NCBI GenBank assembly: GCA_964558465.1
Contig: CAZLEF010000020.1
Location: forward strand, 33,601-97,600
Source of the DNA: JACJYC01 sp964558465
GTDB taxonomy: Bacteria; Bacteroidota; Bacteroidia; Chitinophagales; Saprospiraceae
Direction: 5' to 3'
DNA length: 64,000 bases
The notes below the pieces were generated by a model that was not told where the DNA came from, ran no database searches, and saw only the letters and a program-made list of their open reading frames with translations. The translations under genes and the position numbers were made by a program. Of this stretch, positions 52,950-61,750 are shown piece after piece (position 1 is the first letter of the stretch; each line of letters opens with the position of its first letter).

Positions 52950-53121
52950 TCCATGAAAAACAGAGAACGACGGTGTGCAAAAGTTCTCTCCCGATAGTAA
53001 GTTTAACTTTTCCTGATGCAAAGGAAATCATTTCTTTTGATATGACAAAAAAAAGTGATGTAAAGTTTTTGAAATGGGGGCGGGAACTGATTTTTTCGGG
53101 CGCCGCCTGTTGGGGGAGAAC

Positions 53122-53189
53122 AAAAAATAAGTCGCGCCACATGGAAGCGACACGACCTACTACTAGCAAATTATAATCCCATGAACAAA
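53122..53189 (-). repeat. Hairpin-plus-tail element, copy a
   Basis: On the minus strand: tail TTTGTTCATGGGATTATAAT (53189-53170), then a stem GTCGTGTC/GGCGCGAC (53156-53149 and 53138-53131, two G-U pairs), then a T-run (53127-53122). It resembles a terminator preceded by a conserved tail. Confidence 0.55.
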
Positions 53190-53281
53190 AGTGTTCGTAT
53201 AGAGAACAGTTGAAACGGAAAAAATATTATGGAAAACCCGTGTTTTTTTTACCCGGCCGGTGAGATCCTGCGGAGAAGGAC

Positions 53282-53356
53282 AAAAAAATAAGCCGCATCA
53301 CGCTTCCCTTGTGATACGGCTTATTATTTATAACAAATCATAATCTCATGAATAAA
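53282..53356 (-). repeat. Hairpin-plus-tail element, copy b (terminator-like)
   Basis: On the minus strand: tail TTTATTCATGAGATTATGAT (53356-53337), then stem AAGCCGTATCAC/GTGATGCGGCTT (53322-53311 and 53301-53290), then seven T residues (53288-53282). A strong intrinsic terminator for transcripts coming from the MbnH genes. It shares tail and layout with copies a and c. Confidence 0.65.
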
Positions 53357-53419
53357 ACCTGAAAAGCGAATGCTTATATTTTGACAGGCGAACCTGTGTT
53401 TGACTTCGGAACGTTTGTG

Positions 53420-53493
53420 ATAGTAAGTCAGATTTTACAATCCCCAAAGAAAATCTGACTTACTATTCAACAAACAACAATCCCATTAAAACA
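53420..53493. repeat. Hairpin-plus-tail element, copy c (17-bp perfect stem)
   Basis: ATAGTAAGTCAGATTTT (53420-53436) and AAAATCTGACTTACTAT (53450-53466) pair perfectly around a 13-nt loop. The tail CAACAATCCCATTAAAACA on the plus strand corresponds to the tails of copies a and b. Unlike them it has no T-run. The remaining sequence to 53921 holds no gene; it is AT-rich with a GC-rich hairpin-prone stretch near 53810-53860. Confidence 0.6.
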
Positions 53494-53921
53494 TACCCAA
53501 AATTTTGCGCCGGTTCTTTTACCAGCTTTTCTTTCTTTTGATGATACAAACATCAGGAGATTTTTAGCTCAAAACAAAGACAAAATACGGGTGTTGTGAA
53601 AAATAAGATCTGCCAGGCATTAAATAAATTGCAATTAATTAATTGATTATCAGTATTTTGTATTATTATAATTATGTTGAATTGTGAAAATTTAAGTTTT
53701 TAAAATCGGTTTCCAGGTGAAATTTTTTTTCAAAAAAAAGTAACGAAAGGCCAAAAAAGGGGATAAAATTTTTTTGCGACCCGGTTTTAGTTCACCGCTC
53801 TTTACCCGGTCCGGCCTTCTCAGACCGGCGAAACCGGGGCCCACAACCCGGGATGCTGCCCGATAATTTGGACGGACAGGGTAGCCGATTTGCCGGTTTC
53901 AGGGTAACCACGCGGATTGCC

Positions 53922-55043
53922 CTACTTGAATGGGCTCTTAAACGCCGGGTTATTCACAAAACTGGTATCGGTCAGGGTTTGGAGAAAACGGATCATATCC
54001 TGTTTTTGCTGTGCGGTCAGGGGGAATGCCTGAATATTGGGATCCTCATTCTCCACGCCGTGGCCGCCGGCGCTGTAGTGGTCCAATACTTCCTCCAGGG
54101 TTTGGAACCGGCCATCGTGCATATAGGGCGCCGTGAGGGCGATATTTCGCAGGGTAGGCACCTTGAATTTTCCTTTATCGTAAAAATTGCCGGTATGTCC
54201 GCCAAGCCCCGGGTCGGGGAACTGATCCAGTGAACTCACGTTATCCAGACCGTTGTTGCGGAAAGTGAAATCGGTAAAGTGGATCCCCCCGTGGCAATGT
54301 GAACAACCGGGATGCTGGGGGTTGGCGGGTTCTACAAAAAAGAGGTCTTTGCCGCGCTCTTCACTGTCGGTCAGCCAACCTTCGTTGTATTGGGCCACCC
54401 GGTCGTATTGGGAACGGTGGCTGATGAGGGTGCGCTCAAACTGGGCAATCGCCTTTACGGCCAGTTCTTTGGTCATTTCTTTTTTGCGGGAAATGCCGAA
54501 TGCTTTTTTGAAACGCGCCGGATAGTCGGGATGTGTTCTCAATTTTTCGATAACCTGATCCCAGGATTCATTGAGTTCCAGGTGGTCTTCCACAGGGGCC
54601 AGCGCCTGGTCTTCCAGGGTAGCGGCCCTGCCGTCCCAGAAAAATGTATTGGGATTGAAGGCCAGATTCACCAGGGCCATGGAATTGCGTTTGCCTTCCA
54701 TACCCAGTACGCCTTTGCTAAAGCGGAGATGATCAGTAAAAGAATTGGAAATACTGTGGCAACTTGAACAGGACATGGTTCCGTCGGAAGATAACATGGG
54801 GTCATAAAAGAGAAATCGGCCCAATTCAACGCCTGCTTTGGTCAGCGGGTTCTCAGCCGGGATCAGGGGCGTTCCAATCCAGTTGGGGAGATCGAGCGTA
54901 TGAGGCGCCGGGTCGTAGGCGCCCGTTATCAGGTCGTCTTCCGGGCAATTGGTACAGGCAGGCGTATCGTCTTTTTTACAACCGAATGCAGTCAGACTGA
55001 CGATAACCGCCATCAAAAAAAATATCCGGACTGAGCGCTTCAT
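53922..55043 (-). CDS. Di-heme cytochrome c peroxidase/MauG-family lipoprotein (MbnH-like), copy 2
   Basis: 373 residues. The lipoprotein signal is VIVSLTAFGCKKDD (Cys22). Heme motifs are CSSCH (92-96) and CSHCH (about residue 240). Conserved MauG/CcpA segments include LGRFLFYDPMLSSDGTMSC, FWDGRAATLEDQALAPVEDH, RTLISHRSQYD, and KVPTLRNIALTAPYMHDGRF. In methanobactin-like and related loci, MbnH enzymes oxidise a Trp of MbnP to kynurenine. Adjacent MbnP-like genes make that role likely. It lies 21 bp downstream of the other di-heme gene, so a tandem duplication is inferred. Confidence 0.88.
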   Translation of the reverse strand: MKRSVRIFFLMAVIVSLTAFGCKKDDTPACTNCPEDDLITGAYDPAPHTLDLPNWIGTPLIPAENPLTKAGVELGRFLFYDPMLSSDGTMSCSSCHSISNSFTDHLRFSKGVLGMEGKRNSMALVNLAFNPNTFFWDGRAATLEDQALAPVEDHLELNESWDQVIEKLRTHPDYPARFKKAFGISRKKEMTKELAVKAIAQFERTLISHRSQYDRVAQYNEGWLTDSEERGKDLFFVEPANPQHPGCSHCHGGIHFTDFTFRNNGLDNVSSLDQFPDPGLGGHTGNFYDKGKFKVPTLRNIALTAPYMHDGRFQTLEEVLDHYSAGGHGVENEDPNIQAFPLTAQQKQDMIRFLQTLTDTSFVNNPAFKSPFK

Positions 55044-55064
55044 ACCCTTGTGTTTAAGATTATT

Positions 55065-56147
55065 CTAATTTTCATGCACCGGCAAAGTCATTGGCGGCAC
55101 ATCCGTTAAAGTTAACAAAAAAGCGAGCAAATCGGCTTTGTCCCGGGCTGAAAAATGCAGCGGCCGAACATTTGGGCTGACATTTTCGGCGTAATGTCCG
55201 CCATTGGCATAGTGTTCGACGACTTCCTGGAGGGTTTCAAAACGGCCGTCGTGCATATAGGGCGCCGTGAGGGCAATATTGCGAAGGGTAGGCGCCCTGA
55301 ATTTACCGCTGTCGTAAATGCGGCCGGTGGTTTCAGCCCTGCCCTTGTCCTTCAGTGCCGTCAGGTCGGGTATTTCGTCGATGCCGTTGTTGAAGTATTC
55401 GAGCCCGGAAAACAAGGGTGGCTGATGGCAATGTCCGCATTCGCCGGTGGGCAATCCGGGGTCGGCATCAAAAAAGATCTGCCTTCCCCGCCATTCGCTT
55501 TCTGTGAACCGGAGTACGCCGCGCAGCATTTTGTCGTATCTGGAATCGGCGCTGACCAGGGTGCGTTCGAATTGGGCAAGGGCTTTGCCGACTTCGGTCC
55601 GGGTGATCTCCGTTTTACGGCGGATGCCAAAGGCCTCCCTGAACAAGCGCGGGTATTCCGGATGGGATCGCAACCGTTGTTCGGCCGCTTCCCAGGTTCC
55701 GGCCATTTCAACGCTGTCGGTTACCGGGTGCAGCGACTGCTCTTCCAGGGTGGCGCTCCGGCCGTCCCAAAAAAGACCGGTAGAATAATAACCCACATTG
55801 TGCAAAGCCAGGGCGTTGCGCCGTCCTTGCCGCCCCGCAAAACCAACGCTTTTGGTTTGTCCGTCGGTAAAGGACCGCGCCGGCTGGTGGCAGGTAGCGC
55901 AGGACACCGACCCGTCGGCCGATAGAATGGGATCGAAAAACAACCGCTTGCCGAGCGCCACACCCTGGACCGTCATCGGATTGTCGGGCGGGATCAGCAT
56001 AGGCGTAAAATCAGGCGGATCGGCCATTTTCAAGGTGTCGGGATGAAATGGAATGCCGGTTAAATCAGCTTCACGGGGCGTACACCCCGACCAGAATGCC
56101 TGGACTAAAACCAGGGGATAAAAAAAAACAGAAATGATTTTCCTCAT
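55065..56147 (-). CDS. Di-heme cytochrome c peroxidase/MauG-family lipoprotein (MbnH-like), copy 1
   Basis: 360 residues. The signal/lipobox is VLVQAFWSGCTPREA. Heme motifs are CATCH (VSCATCHQPARSFTDG) and CGHCH (GECGHCHQPPLFSG). It shares LGKRLFFDPILSADGSVSC, FWDGRSATLEEQSLHPVTDS and FRAPTLRNIALTAPYMHDGR with the following gene. The diheme architecture fits bacterial cytochrome c peroxidase or MauG. The MbnP-like neighbour upstream favours MbnH. It needs the Ccm system at 24-26 kb for heme attachment. It acts in the periplasm or at the outer membrane. Confidence 0.88.
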   Translation of the reverse strand: MRKIISVFFYPLVLVQAFWSGCTPREADLTGIPFHPDTLKMADPPDFTPMLIPPDNPMTVQGVALGKRLFFDPILSADGSVSCATCHQPARSFTDGQTKSVGFAGRQGRRNALALHNVGYYSTGLFWDGRSATLEEQSLHPVTDSVEMAGTWEAAEQRLRSHPEYPRLFREAFGIRRKTEITRTEVGKALAQFERTLVSADSRYDKMLRGVLRFTESEWRGRQIFFDADPGLPTGECGHCHQPPLFSGLEYFNNGIDEIPDLTALKDKGRAETTGRIYDSGKFRAPTLRNIALTAPYMHDGRFETLQEVVEHYANGGHYAENVSPNVRPLHFSARDKADLLAFLLTLTDVPPMTLPVHEN

Positions 56148-56217
56148 ACCCGCATGCCTCCGGCACTCAATACACGGCTAAAAGAATGATCAATTTAATT
56201 AGTTCCTGCAGCGGGAG

Positions 56218-56979
56218 TTATTTCAATTCCAAGGCATTCTGCAACAAGTGCGTCTGGATGAAAACGGCTATTTCCGGATTTCCGCCATGGTTAACAGTGG
56301 TTTCCCTGAAATTGATGAAATTGCCCTGGCCGTCGTCGATGGCTTTCCGAAGGTCCACGGTAAAGTTGACCCGGGCGTTTTGTCCGGCTTCTACGGAAAT
56401 ATTTTGGGTGAATGCCCTGGTGTTATAACCGCCTTCGCCGCCGATATGGAAGGTCAGTTTGGCATCGGCGAAATTATTGTCGCCATTGAGGTCGGCATTG
56501 CCTTCCAGTTTGGTAAAGATATAGCTGCTGGCGTCGGTCCAGTAATTGGCAGCCGAACCCAGCGGTTCACGGGCCGAATGGTCGGCCGGTTTGGTTTTGT
56601 TCAATTCCGGGCTGACCCCAAGGCCGAACTCGATCCCTGTGTATTCCCCAACCGGGATTTTGTCGATGACCAGTGTAAAGCCTTCATCCGCTGCACTTGC
56701 GGATTGGACGGATTCAAAACTGACCAGGTCGGCGTCTTTGATTACCCGCTTTCCGTCCGGGCCGGTCAGGGTAATATCCGAGAGGAAAAACTGGAACAAT
56801 TGCCATTTGACCCTTACATCGCCGGCGTAGGGGTAGTCGTCGGCGTACATCATCAGCGGCTCGGCGCCAAATAAACCTTTAAAATTGATTTCCAGGGCGC
56901 CCGAATCAAAATCTGTTTTCCGGCAGTCGGCAGCCCACATGAAAACAGCTGCCAGGAGGACGAGATAGCGTTTTTTCAT
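56218..56979 (-). CDS. MbnP-family copper-binding lipoprotein-like protein
   Basis: 253 residues. The N-terminus YLVLLAAVFMWAADCRKTDF contains a lipobox-like ADC. Family landmarks: LEINFKGLFGAEPLMMYADD, VKWQLFQFFLSDITLTGPDG, EFGLGVSPELNKTKPADHS, and NYWTDASSYIFTKLEGNADL, whose Trp aligns with the conserved WxW..GY(K/I)F of MbnP, then AKLTFHIGGEGG. MbnP proteins bind Cu(I) after a Trp is turned into kynurenine by MbnH. The di-heme gene starts 70 bp downstream. Assignment to MbnP is strong; copper binding is inferred. Confidence 0.8.
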   Translation of the reverse strand: MKKRYLVLLAAVFMWAADCRKTDFDSGALEINFKGLFGAEPLMMYADDYPYAGDVRVKWQLFQFFLSDITLTGPDGKRVIKDADLVSFESVQSASAADEGFTLVIDKIPVGEYTGIEFGLGVSPELNKTKPADHSAREPLGSAANYWTDASSYIFTKLEGNADLNGDNNFADAKLTFHIGGEGGYNTRAFTQNISVEAGQNARVNFTVDLRKAIDDGQGNFINFRETTVNHGGNPEIAVFIQTHLLQNALELK

Positions 56980-56992
56980 TTTTTATTATTTT

Positions 56993-57140
56993 GGTTTGGA
57001 ATGGTTTGGAATGGTTTGGGATGGTTTGGGATGGTTTGGAATGGTTTGGAATGGTTTGGAATGGTTTGGAATGGTTTGGAATGGTTGGACGTTCGTTAAC
57101 AACCCCAAACAACTCCAAACAACCCCAAACCACGTCGTGA
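56993..57140. repeat. TGGTTTGGAA minisatellite, then CCCCAAACAAC words
   Basis: The 10-bp unit TGGTTTGGAA (variants TGGTTTGGGA) repeats about nine times at 56996-57085. Complementary-type words (CAACCCCAAA) follow at 57100-57140, so the two tracts could pair. It separates the two MbnP-like genes. Confidence 0.75.
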
Positions 57141-57164
57141 CATGGCCAAACAACCCCAAATTTC

Positions 57165-58043
57165 TTACCGTTCCGCCACAATCGACTTTATTTCAAACGA
57201 TTGCGCCAGGCCGTCGGCAATTTTCAGGATGAGGATTTCAGGCGGATCGTTTCGGATGTCCTGGATTTGGGCGAACCACCGGCTATAGTCCACTTGCAAG
57301 GTGATGCGCAGGTTGAAACCCGGTTGCAGGATGAAGTGATCCGTTACGGGTAGGGATACTTCGGTCCGGGAACCGGTTACTGGCATATTTAACGCCAGGG
57401 GAATGGTATCGGTTGATTCCGCAGTGCGAAAAAGTGAAATTTTGTTGGCGTAATAACCCAGGCCTGGCTCGATGAACTGAGCGGTATCCTGGAGCGGGTG
57501 GCCGTCCGGGGCTGAGGAGGGGTCGGCGCTGTTGGCCGGATCTTCGAGGCCGATGGTAAAGGAAATGGATTGGATGGCGCCGCTGTTGCGGAAATTGCCC
57601 ACCACCAGGCCGGCAGATCCGGGTGGTTTGACCAGCAGGATATCGTCTTTGATGACCGCCGGCTCCCGGGAAAGATCGGCGGCAAATTTGTCAATTTTCA
57701 TGGAATCACTCACCTGGAGTATGCTCCCGTCGGAAAAAGTGAGCTTGAACCCGGACAGCAGAAAGGCGATCTTGTCGAGCCGGAAAAGGTGTCCGCCCGC
57801 ATCCGGATAGAGCGTATCGCCAAGATTGAGGGTATAAGCAGCGGCAGGGTAAACCCATCTGTGTTGGAGCGAAAGGCGCAGTTCGGGATATTCGCAACAA
57901 TTATCGGGGCAGGGCCGGTCGGCGTCCAGATCAAAATTGGTGGCATTGACGTCCAGGCAACCGTCCTTGGGTTCGTAACAGCCCGTGATGAACGCGATCA
58001 ACAGGAGCGGCCACAGAAAGGGATGCAGGTTCTTTTCAGTCAT
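57165..58043 (-). CDS. Second MbnP-like lipoprotein, divergent
   Basis: 292 residues. The signal/lipobox is LLIAFITGCYEPKDG. An N-terminal Cys-rich insert (CLDVNATNFDLDADRPCPDN, then CCEYPE) is followed by the MbnP core (LRLSLQHRWVYPAAAYTLNL, LDKIAFLLSGFKLTFSDGS, ISFTIGLEDPANSADPSSAP, PGLGYYANKISLF). The Trp-containing segment of the other copy is replaced by GYYANK, so kynurenine-dependent copper binding may not apply. It is the first gene of the four-gene MbnP-MbnP-MbnH-MbnH run, all on the minus strand. Confidence 0.75.
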   Translation of the reverse strand: MTEKNLHPFLWPLLLIAFITGCYEPKDGCLDVNATNFDLDADRPCPDNCCEYPELRLSLQHRWVYPAAAYTLNLGDTLYPDAGGHLFRLDKIAFLLSGFKLTFSDGSILQVSDSMKIDKFAADLSREPAVIKDDILLVKPPGSAGLVVGNFRNSGAIQSISFTIGLEDPANSADPSSAPDGHPLQDTAQFIEPGLGYYANKISLFRTAESTDTIPLALNMPVTGSRTEVSLPVTDHFILQPGFNLRITLQVDYSRWFAQIQDIRNDPPEILILKIADGLAQSFEIKSIVAER

Positions 58044-58184
58044 ACATTTTTTTAGTCTTCAGTCGGCAGTCCACAGTCGGCAGTCTTCATTCGGCAGTCT
58101 GAATCCGTTTTCGGGACAAGGGGCGTGCCACTAAACCAAAAACTCTGACGCTTCGGCTAATGACCACTGGCCACTGTTGACTGA
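58044..58184. repeat. Intergenic CAGTCGGCAGTC words
   Basis: Words of the AGTCGGCAGTCCACAG type repeat at 58052-58105, as in several other spacers. No gene. Confidence 0.5.
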
Positions 58185-59018
58185 CTACTTCATGTTATCC
58201 TTCAGGCCTTTTTCATACTCCTTCACCAGTTTTTTGACGATCTGTTTCATCTGGGAAGAAAACTCCTTGTTCAGGATCCAGTTGTAGTATTGCCGGTCAT
58301 TGTACAGGACTTCTGCAACCGACTGACCGGCGTATTTCCCGAAATTAAAAACAACAACACCTTCATGGTCGTATTTCATCTTCTGGGTAGCGTCAACAAA
58401 CCGCTGGTCGTTGGTGAATTCGTGCAGGGTTTTCACATTGCGTTGTACAGGGGCTGGGGCGGTATTGCCGTCTTCGTCCACAAAATCGACCCCTTCGTAG
58501 CGATCCAGTTGGCCTTTAAAGACTTCTATGGTGGCTTTTACATCGGCCAGGGCGTCGTGTGCGTCTTCCATGTCTTTATCGCAATAGAACTTGAGGGCGG
58601 CTTTCAGCGTCCGGGGTTCCATTTTGTAGAAGATCCGTTGAACGTCGATGGTTCTGCGGCGGTCCATATCAAATTCCAGCCCGACCCTTGCAAATTCCTC
58701 CATCAAAAGAGGGATGTCAAACCGGTTGGAGTTGTACCCTGCGATGTCGGCGTTGCCGATAAAATCGTAAATTTTCTGGGCGACCTGCTGGAAGAGGGGT
58801 TTGTTGGCCACGTCTTTGGGTTGAATGCCGTGCACCAGCATGGCCTCGATCGAAATCGGGATGCCGGGATTGATGAGCAGCGACATTTCCTCCGGGTCCC
58901 GGTTGCCGGCAAAAAACTTGACCATGGCCAGTTGCAGGATCCGGTCGCGGATCACGTTCAGGCCGGTCGATTCAATGTCCAGGAAAACCAGGTCCCGTTC
59001 TAATGGAATATTCAACAT
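58185..59018 (-). CDS. DEDDh 3'-5' exonuclease, DnaQ-like
   Basis: 277 residues from the ATG at 59018 (MLNIPLERDLVFLDIESTGL). An alternative ATG at 59045 would overlap apbE. Exo I is DIESTGL (two acidic metal ligands), Exo II NSNRFDIPLLMEEFA, Exo III HDALADV (H-x4-D). The C-terminal roughly 90 residues (VVFNFGKYAGQSVAEVLYND, then YNWILNKEFSSQMKQIV) form the extra domain found in Bacteroidota homologues. It trims 3' ends of DNA or RNA in repair. It follows apbE after 10 bp and is probably co-transcribed. Confidence 0.92.
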   Translation of the reverse strand: MLNIPLERDLVFLDIESTGLNVIRDRILQLAMVKFFAGNRDPEEMSLLINPGIPISIEAMLVHGIQPKDVANKPLFQQVAQKIYDFIGNADIAGYNSNRFDIPLLMEEFARVGLEFDMDRRRTIDVQRIFYKMEPRTLKAALKFYCDKDMEDAHDALADVKATIEVFKGQLDRYEGVDFVDEDGNTAPAPVQRNVKTLHEFTNDQRFVDATQKMKYDHEGVVVFNFGKYAGQSVAEVLYNDRQYYNWILNKEFSSQMKQIVKKLVKEYEKGLKDNMK

Positions 59019-59028
59019 TCGTTTATAG

Positions 59029-60096
59029 TTATTTCGGTTTTTCAAACCAGGATTTTAATCCTGAAGTGTAGGATTCCAGCAACTCCCCGTCCGGGCCGCT
59101 GTAAATAAAAAAGGCCTCGATACCGGGTAGCTTTTCAGCCAGCGCCGTTGCCTTTTCCAGTCCCAGCACCATAAAGGCGGTAGCGTAGGTGTCGGCTGCG
59201 GTGCAATCTTTTGAAAAAACGGAAGCGCTCAGCAGCCGGGAGCGTTCCGGGAAGCCGGTGAAGGGGTTAATGGTATGGCTGTATTTAACGCCGTCGGCTT
59301 CATAAAAATTTTGGTAATTACCCGAGGTAGAGACAGAAAGGTTGTCGAGCGGGATAACGGCTTCGATATCCGTTTTTTCGGCGCCTTCCACCGGGCGGTT
59401 GATACCGATCTTCCAGGGTTCTCCCTGCGGATTGCGGCCTCTGCCCCGGGCTTCTCCGCCGATGTCCACCAGGTAGTTTTTGATATTCAGGGATTCCAGG
59501 TACCGCCCGATTGCGTCGATGGCGTAACCCTGAGCGCAGCCGCCGAAATCCAGTTCAACGCCGGGGAATTTTTTTTTGATCAGCAGCCGGTCTTCCTCGA
59601 CGGCCAGTTCCACCTTGTCGAACCCGACAAATGCGCGCAGGGAATCGATCTTCACGCTGTCCACTTTCAGTACAGGATTTTTTCCGGTATACCCGAAACC
59701 CCAGTAGTTGACCAAGGGCATAACAGTGGGGTCGAACGCCCCGCCCGACTTTTCGAAGGCCTCCCGGCAGGCGGCCAGGTTGGCCTGAAAATGGGCGCTG
59801 TTTTCGCCTGCGCCTTCATTCCCACCCAGGTCAATGCCTTCAGTTGAGTGGTTGAACCTCGAAATGATGGAAGAATCAATATAAGTGGACACTTCATTGT
59901 TGATCTCTTCGAGTAAATTTTCGATTGGCGGGTTGAGGTCTCTTTTGAGGGTGTCGTCGTAAACAACGCGGTAATAGGTCCCCATTGTTTTACCCTCCAC
60001 CACCAGATAGTCCTGGTCTGTGGAGGGTTTCTCCTGCCGGCAACTTTGCAGAAAAACGATGGCCGCAGAAAAGAGGATCAGATCAAAAATGCGCAT
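59029..60096 (-). CDS. apbE: FAD:protein FMN transferase (ApbE), lipoprotein
   Basis: 355 residues. The signal/lipobox is LFSAAIVFLQSCRQEK. ApbE motifs: VVEGKTMGTYYRVVYDD, AFDPTVMPLVNYWGFG, VELDFGGCAQGYAIDAIGR, YLVDIGGEARGRG (flavin site), HTINPFTGFPER, and the metal Asp in SKDCTAADTYATAFMVLG. It transfers FMN from FAD to Thr of exported proteins such as Nqr/Rnf subunits, in the periplasm. The promoter candidate is at 60117-60148. Confidence 0.94.
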   Translation of the reverse strand: MRIFDLILFSAAIVFLQSCRQEKPSTDQDYLVVEGKTMGTYYRVVYDDTLKRDLNPPIENLLEEINNEVSTYIDSSIISRFNHSTEGIDLGGNEGAGENSAHFQANLAACREAFEKSGGAFDPTVMPLVNYWGFGYTGKNPVLKVDSVKIDSLRAFVGFDKVELAVEEDRLLIKKKFPGVELDFGGCAQGYAIDAIGRYLESLNIKNYLVDIGGEARGRGRNPQGEPWKIGINRPVEGAEKTDIEAVIPLDNLSVSTSGNYQNFYEADGVKYSHTINPFTGFPERSRLLSASVFSKDCTAADTYATAFMVLGLEKATALAEKLPGIEAFFIYSGPDGELLESYTSGLKSWFEKPK

Positions 60097-60116
60097 GAAA
60101 TGGTATTAAGCGGCTT

Positions 60117-60148
60117 CAAAGGTAGGAAAAGTCTTTCAGTTCGCCAGT
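60117..60148 (-). promoter_or_regulatory. Probable promoter of apbE-exonuclease operon
   Basis: TACCTTTG on the minus strand (60124-60117) fits TAnnTTTG exactly. Twenty nt upstream is ACTG (60148-60145), a partial -33 TTTG. The start codon is 20 bp downstream. Confidence 0.5.
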
Positions 60149-60217
60149 TGACAGTCTTGATCCGTTTTTCGGAATTTGCGCACATCTCAAAGACTGACGA
60201 ACGGCCAACCGGACCGC

Positions 60218-61246
60218 TTATTTATCCAGATAAACCAGTTCGTTGAGCGCCAGTTGATCATAAAAAGTGCTGATATACTGCGTGATATCGCGTTTCGATT
60301 TGGCGTCAAGCCCTTCAAATTCCTTTATTTTTTTAATGAGGGCTTTCCTTTTGTCAAACATAAAGTCTTCGGTGTCATCCCAATCTTTTTGATTGTAGAC
60401 GGCCAGCAGCACGCGGTCGCGGACGGTGGTTTGGCCCAATTGTTTCAAAGGTATGGCGTAACCCGCGTTCACCAGTCCGGAGAAGTCAAAATCATAAGGC
60501 GCCACCAGGTATTCGCCGGTAGCCGGATTTTGCAATACCTTGAGGTTTCTCAACATGGAAACGGACCAGTCGGTATTGCCGATCATGTATTGAAACAGGG
60601 CGTGTACCTGAAAATTATTCGCCTGTACCTGATTGTCTTCCAGACCGTAACATTCGTCGCATACTTTCAAACCGAGCCGTTCGGCCATTTCGTCTGTGTC
60701 CTCAAGCAGGATGCCCAGATGGGTTTCTTCGCTGCCGCTGGTGATATCCCTGTAAGTTACTTTTACCAATTGCGCCCGGAAACTGATGGGCGTAAGTTCC
60801 TGGTATAACTCGTAGGTGAGATATTCGCGCAACAGGTATTCGGTCGCGGTTTCATCGACGGCACAGTGGGTTACGAGTTTGTAGTCGTTGTGTTCCTTCA
60901 GCCCGTTGTTGCGGAGTTGGTCTTTATCAAATTTGACTTTCAGCGGCGGAAAATCGCAGTTCATTCTGCGAAAACGGCCCCTGGTACGGATTTTGGCATC
61001 GATGGTAAGGGTTTGGCTTTCCTCCTTTCCGAAAGTAAGACTTGCGGGAATGAAGTTGTCGTTCATTTTATTGGACATCATTTCCTGCATGTTCACCTGT
61101 ATCGTCAGTTCCAGCGGACTTTCCGAATGCCACTGGTCGAAAATGCTTTTGGACTGCATCTCCTCACCTTCTGATTGAGCGAAAGCCCCTGCGCTAATAG
61201 AAAAAAAGCTAATAATGATAATAATGAAAGCTAAACGGATTTTCAT
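60218..61246 (-). CDS. Secreted protein, possibly CotH-kinase-like
   Basis: 342 residues. Signal peptide MKIRLAFIIIIISFFSISAG. The core IDAKIRTRGRFRRMNCDFPP, LKVKFDKDQLRNN, YKLVTHCAVDETATEYLLRE, LGILLEDTDEMAERLG and YLVAPYDFDFSGLVNAGY resembles secreted CotH-type kinase-like proteins (R-G..R....PPLKV; YLL.REYL.YELY; APYDFDFSG with the Asp ligands). Direct family membership needs a profile search. A kinase role outside the cytoplasm would be inferred only. Confidence 0.75.
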   Translation of the reverse strand: MKIRLAFIIIIISFFSISAGAFAQSEGEEMQSKSIFDQWHSESPLELTIQVNMQEMMSNKMNDNFIPASLTFGKEESQTLTIDAKIRTRGRFRRMNCDFPPLKVKFDKDQLRNNGLKEHNDYKLVTHCAVDETATEYLLREYLTYELYQELTPISFRAQLVKVTYRDITSGSEETHLGILLEDTDEMAERLGLKVCDECYGLEDNQVQANNFQVHALFQYMIGNTDWSVSMLRNLKVLQNPATGEYLVAPYDFDFSGLVNAGYAIPLKQLGQTTVRDRVLLAVYNQKDWDDTEDFMFDKRKALIKKIKEFEGLDAKSKRDITQYISTFYDQLALNELVYLDK

Positions 61247-61750
61247 GATAAGTGTTCTTTCAAAATTTTAAGCTGTCATGCCCTGTAACACTGCAAAAAT
61301 GGGGGAAATAGTTCCCGAAAACAAGCCTTGATGAGTGAATGACCGGATTTTTCGGATGAATCCTAGTAAATTATTGATTGAACTGCATTTTTCAGGCTGA
61401 TTCGGCCTGCCGCCGGCGGGGTTGATTCGACGCACTATGCCGTGGCGGACCCCTTCTGCATGACCCGGCAGGTTTTCATTTTTCGGCATGGAAAGCAGTT
61501 CCCGGACCTGAAATGCAGGAATTTGTTTAGCTTTGAGGGGGATAGGGTTGCATGGTTACAGGGTTAACACCGAAACGCTCTGGCATAGTCATCCTCCAAA
61601 GGTTCATGGAACTCCTTTGGAGAGTCCTTCGGACCTATGGACCTTCGGGAAAACACTGCCCTCCTTCGCCTTGGGGCTACGGCGGGTAAAAAAACCCTGA
61701 AACACTGAAACCCTGAAACCCCCACCTCAAAAAAACGGCAACTTTTTAAT
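61247..61750. other. Gene-free spacer before era
   Basis: It contains a GGAGAGTCCTTCGGACC-type dispersed motif at about 61619-61635 and the words AAACCCTGAAACACTGAAAC at 61692-61722. No gene and no clear promoter were seen. Confidence 0.5.
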
